Shown piece after piece: positions 11,660 through 11,886 of a stretch of DNA of 11,886 bases. Under the pieces are notes generated by a model. That model did no database searches and was not told where the DNA came from. It saw only the letters and a list, made by a program, of their open reading frames with translations. This DNA comes from Microbacteriaceae bacterium (GTDB lineage Bacteria > Actinomycetota > Actinomycetes > Actinomycetales > Microbacteriaceae), in NCBI GenBank assembly GCA_025463615.1, contig JAODAU010000056.1:1-11886 (forward strand), given 5' to 3'. Every line of letters starts with the position of its first letter. The first letter of the stretch is position 1. Position numbers and translations under genes: made by a program.

Positions 11660-11886
11660 GCATCCACCCGGCGAAGCTTCGCCAGGGGTGCCAGCTCGCC
11701 GGGGAAGATGCGCTTCTCACCGTCGCCCATCGCCTCGCCGATCACGCGGATGTCGCGCACCAGGTGCTCGAAGCCCTGCGGCTCGAGCGACGCGGCGTGG
11801 TCACTGCCCCACATCGTGCGGTCGAGCGTGATGTGCCGCTCCACCGCGACGGCGCCGAGGGCGACCGCGGCGAGCGAGATCTGCAG
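11656..11886 (-). CDS. neuB: NeuB-type N-acetylneuraminate/nonulosonic acid synthase, C-terminal part (N-terminus outside window)
   Basis: The 76 visible residues contain VALGAVAVERHITLDRTMWG and then SDHAASLEPQGFEHLVRDIR. This matches the end of the NeuB TIM barrel (E-K/R-H-F/I-TLDR...G-DH..SLEP in the family), including the His and Asp-His positions. By family knowledge the enzyme condenses phosphoenolpyruvate with ManNAc or a related hexose to make a sialic, legionaminic or pseudaminic acid; the exact sugar cannot be told. What is unusual is that after GDGEKRIFPGELAPLAKLRR the protein stops (VDA), where family members normally continue into a ~60-residue SAF (antifreeze-like) domain. The frame is open to the window edge at 11886. 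It is coupled to the downstream glycosyltransferase. Confidence 0.85.
   Translation of the reverse strand: MQISLAAVALGAVAVERHITLDRTMWGSDHAASLEPQGFEHLVRDIRVIGEAMGDGEKRIFPGELAPLAKLRRVDA

Noticed and set aside
1..11886. tRNA, rRNA, CRISPR array, transposase or integrase
   Set aside because: I looked for T-loop signatures, regularly spaced repeats and transposase or integrase motifs on both strands and found none.

Overview
The window is high-GC DNA from an actinobacterium, most likely a member of the Microbacteriaceae. The signs are strong GC bias at third codon positions, frequent GTG starts, four genes that look leaderless, an actinobacterial-type Tad pilus operon, a ClgR-type regulator, and many copies of the heptamer GGATGCC/GGCATCC. 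The genus call is inference; there is no rRNA or other marker gene here.

Layout. (1) 1-742 (+): C-terminal half of an MFS transporter, cut by the window start. It converges on (2) 819-1952 (-), a geranylgeranyl-reductase-type FAD oxidoreductase. A 19-bp perfect inverted repeat lies between them. (3) 1953-2476: about 520 bp without a convincing protein gene. It holds an inverted repeat over the oxidoreductase promoter, a minus-strand intrinsic terminator and several stacked hairpins that look like a structured small RNA or a structured 3' UTR of the pilus operon. (4) 2477-7121 (-): a tight Tad (tight-adherence, type IVc pilus) operon in the order tadA, tadB, tadC, a short Flp-like pilin candidate, two TadE pseudopilins, a TadG-like protein and a 55-residue two-helix membrane protein. 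Five of its seven junctions overlap, four of them by exactly 4 bp. No tadZ/cpaE and no prepilin peptidase are visible. (5) 7146-9843: a segment bounded by two exact 19-bp copies of a DnaA-box-containing sequence. It holds two very acidic small proteins and a protein of unknown function on the plus strand. On the minus strand is an operon of a secreted lipoprotein, a CPBP-family membrane protease and a 133-residue unknown. From about 7.8 to 9.85 kb the GC content is visibly lower than in the flanks, which suggests accessory DNA. (6) 9978-10280 (+): a ClgR/PopR-type helix-turn-helix regulator with palindromes in its promoter. It converges, over another long inverted repeat, on (7) 10364-11886 (-): a putative glycosyltransferase (DUF6716 type) translationally coupled to the end of a NeuB-type sialic/nonulosonic acid synthase that stops where the SAF domain would normally begin.

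How it works together. The Tad operon should encode an ATPase (TadA), two inner-membrane platform proteins (TadB, TadC) and the pilins and pseudopilins of a surface pilus or secretion apparatus. The neuB/glycosyltransferase pair belongs to a surface-glycan locus that continues beyond the window. The lipoprotein, protease and unknown form one co-transcribed envelope module of unknown purpose. The points most worth a second look are the structured RNA after the pilus operon, the unusual Flp-like pilin, the repeat-bounded accessory segment, and the short NeuB.
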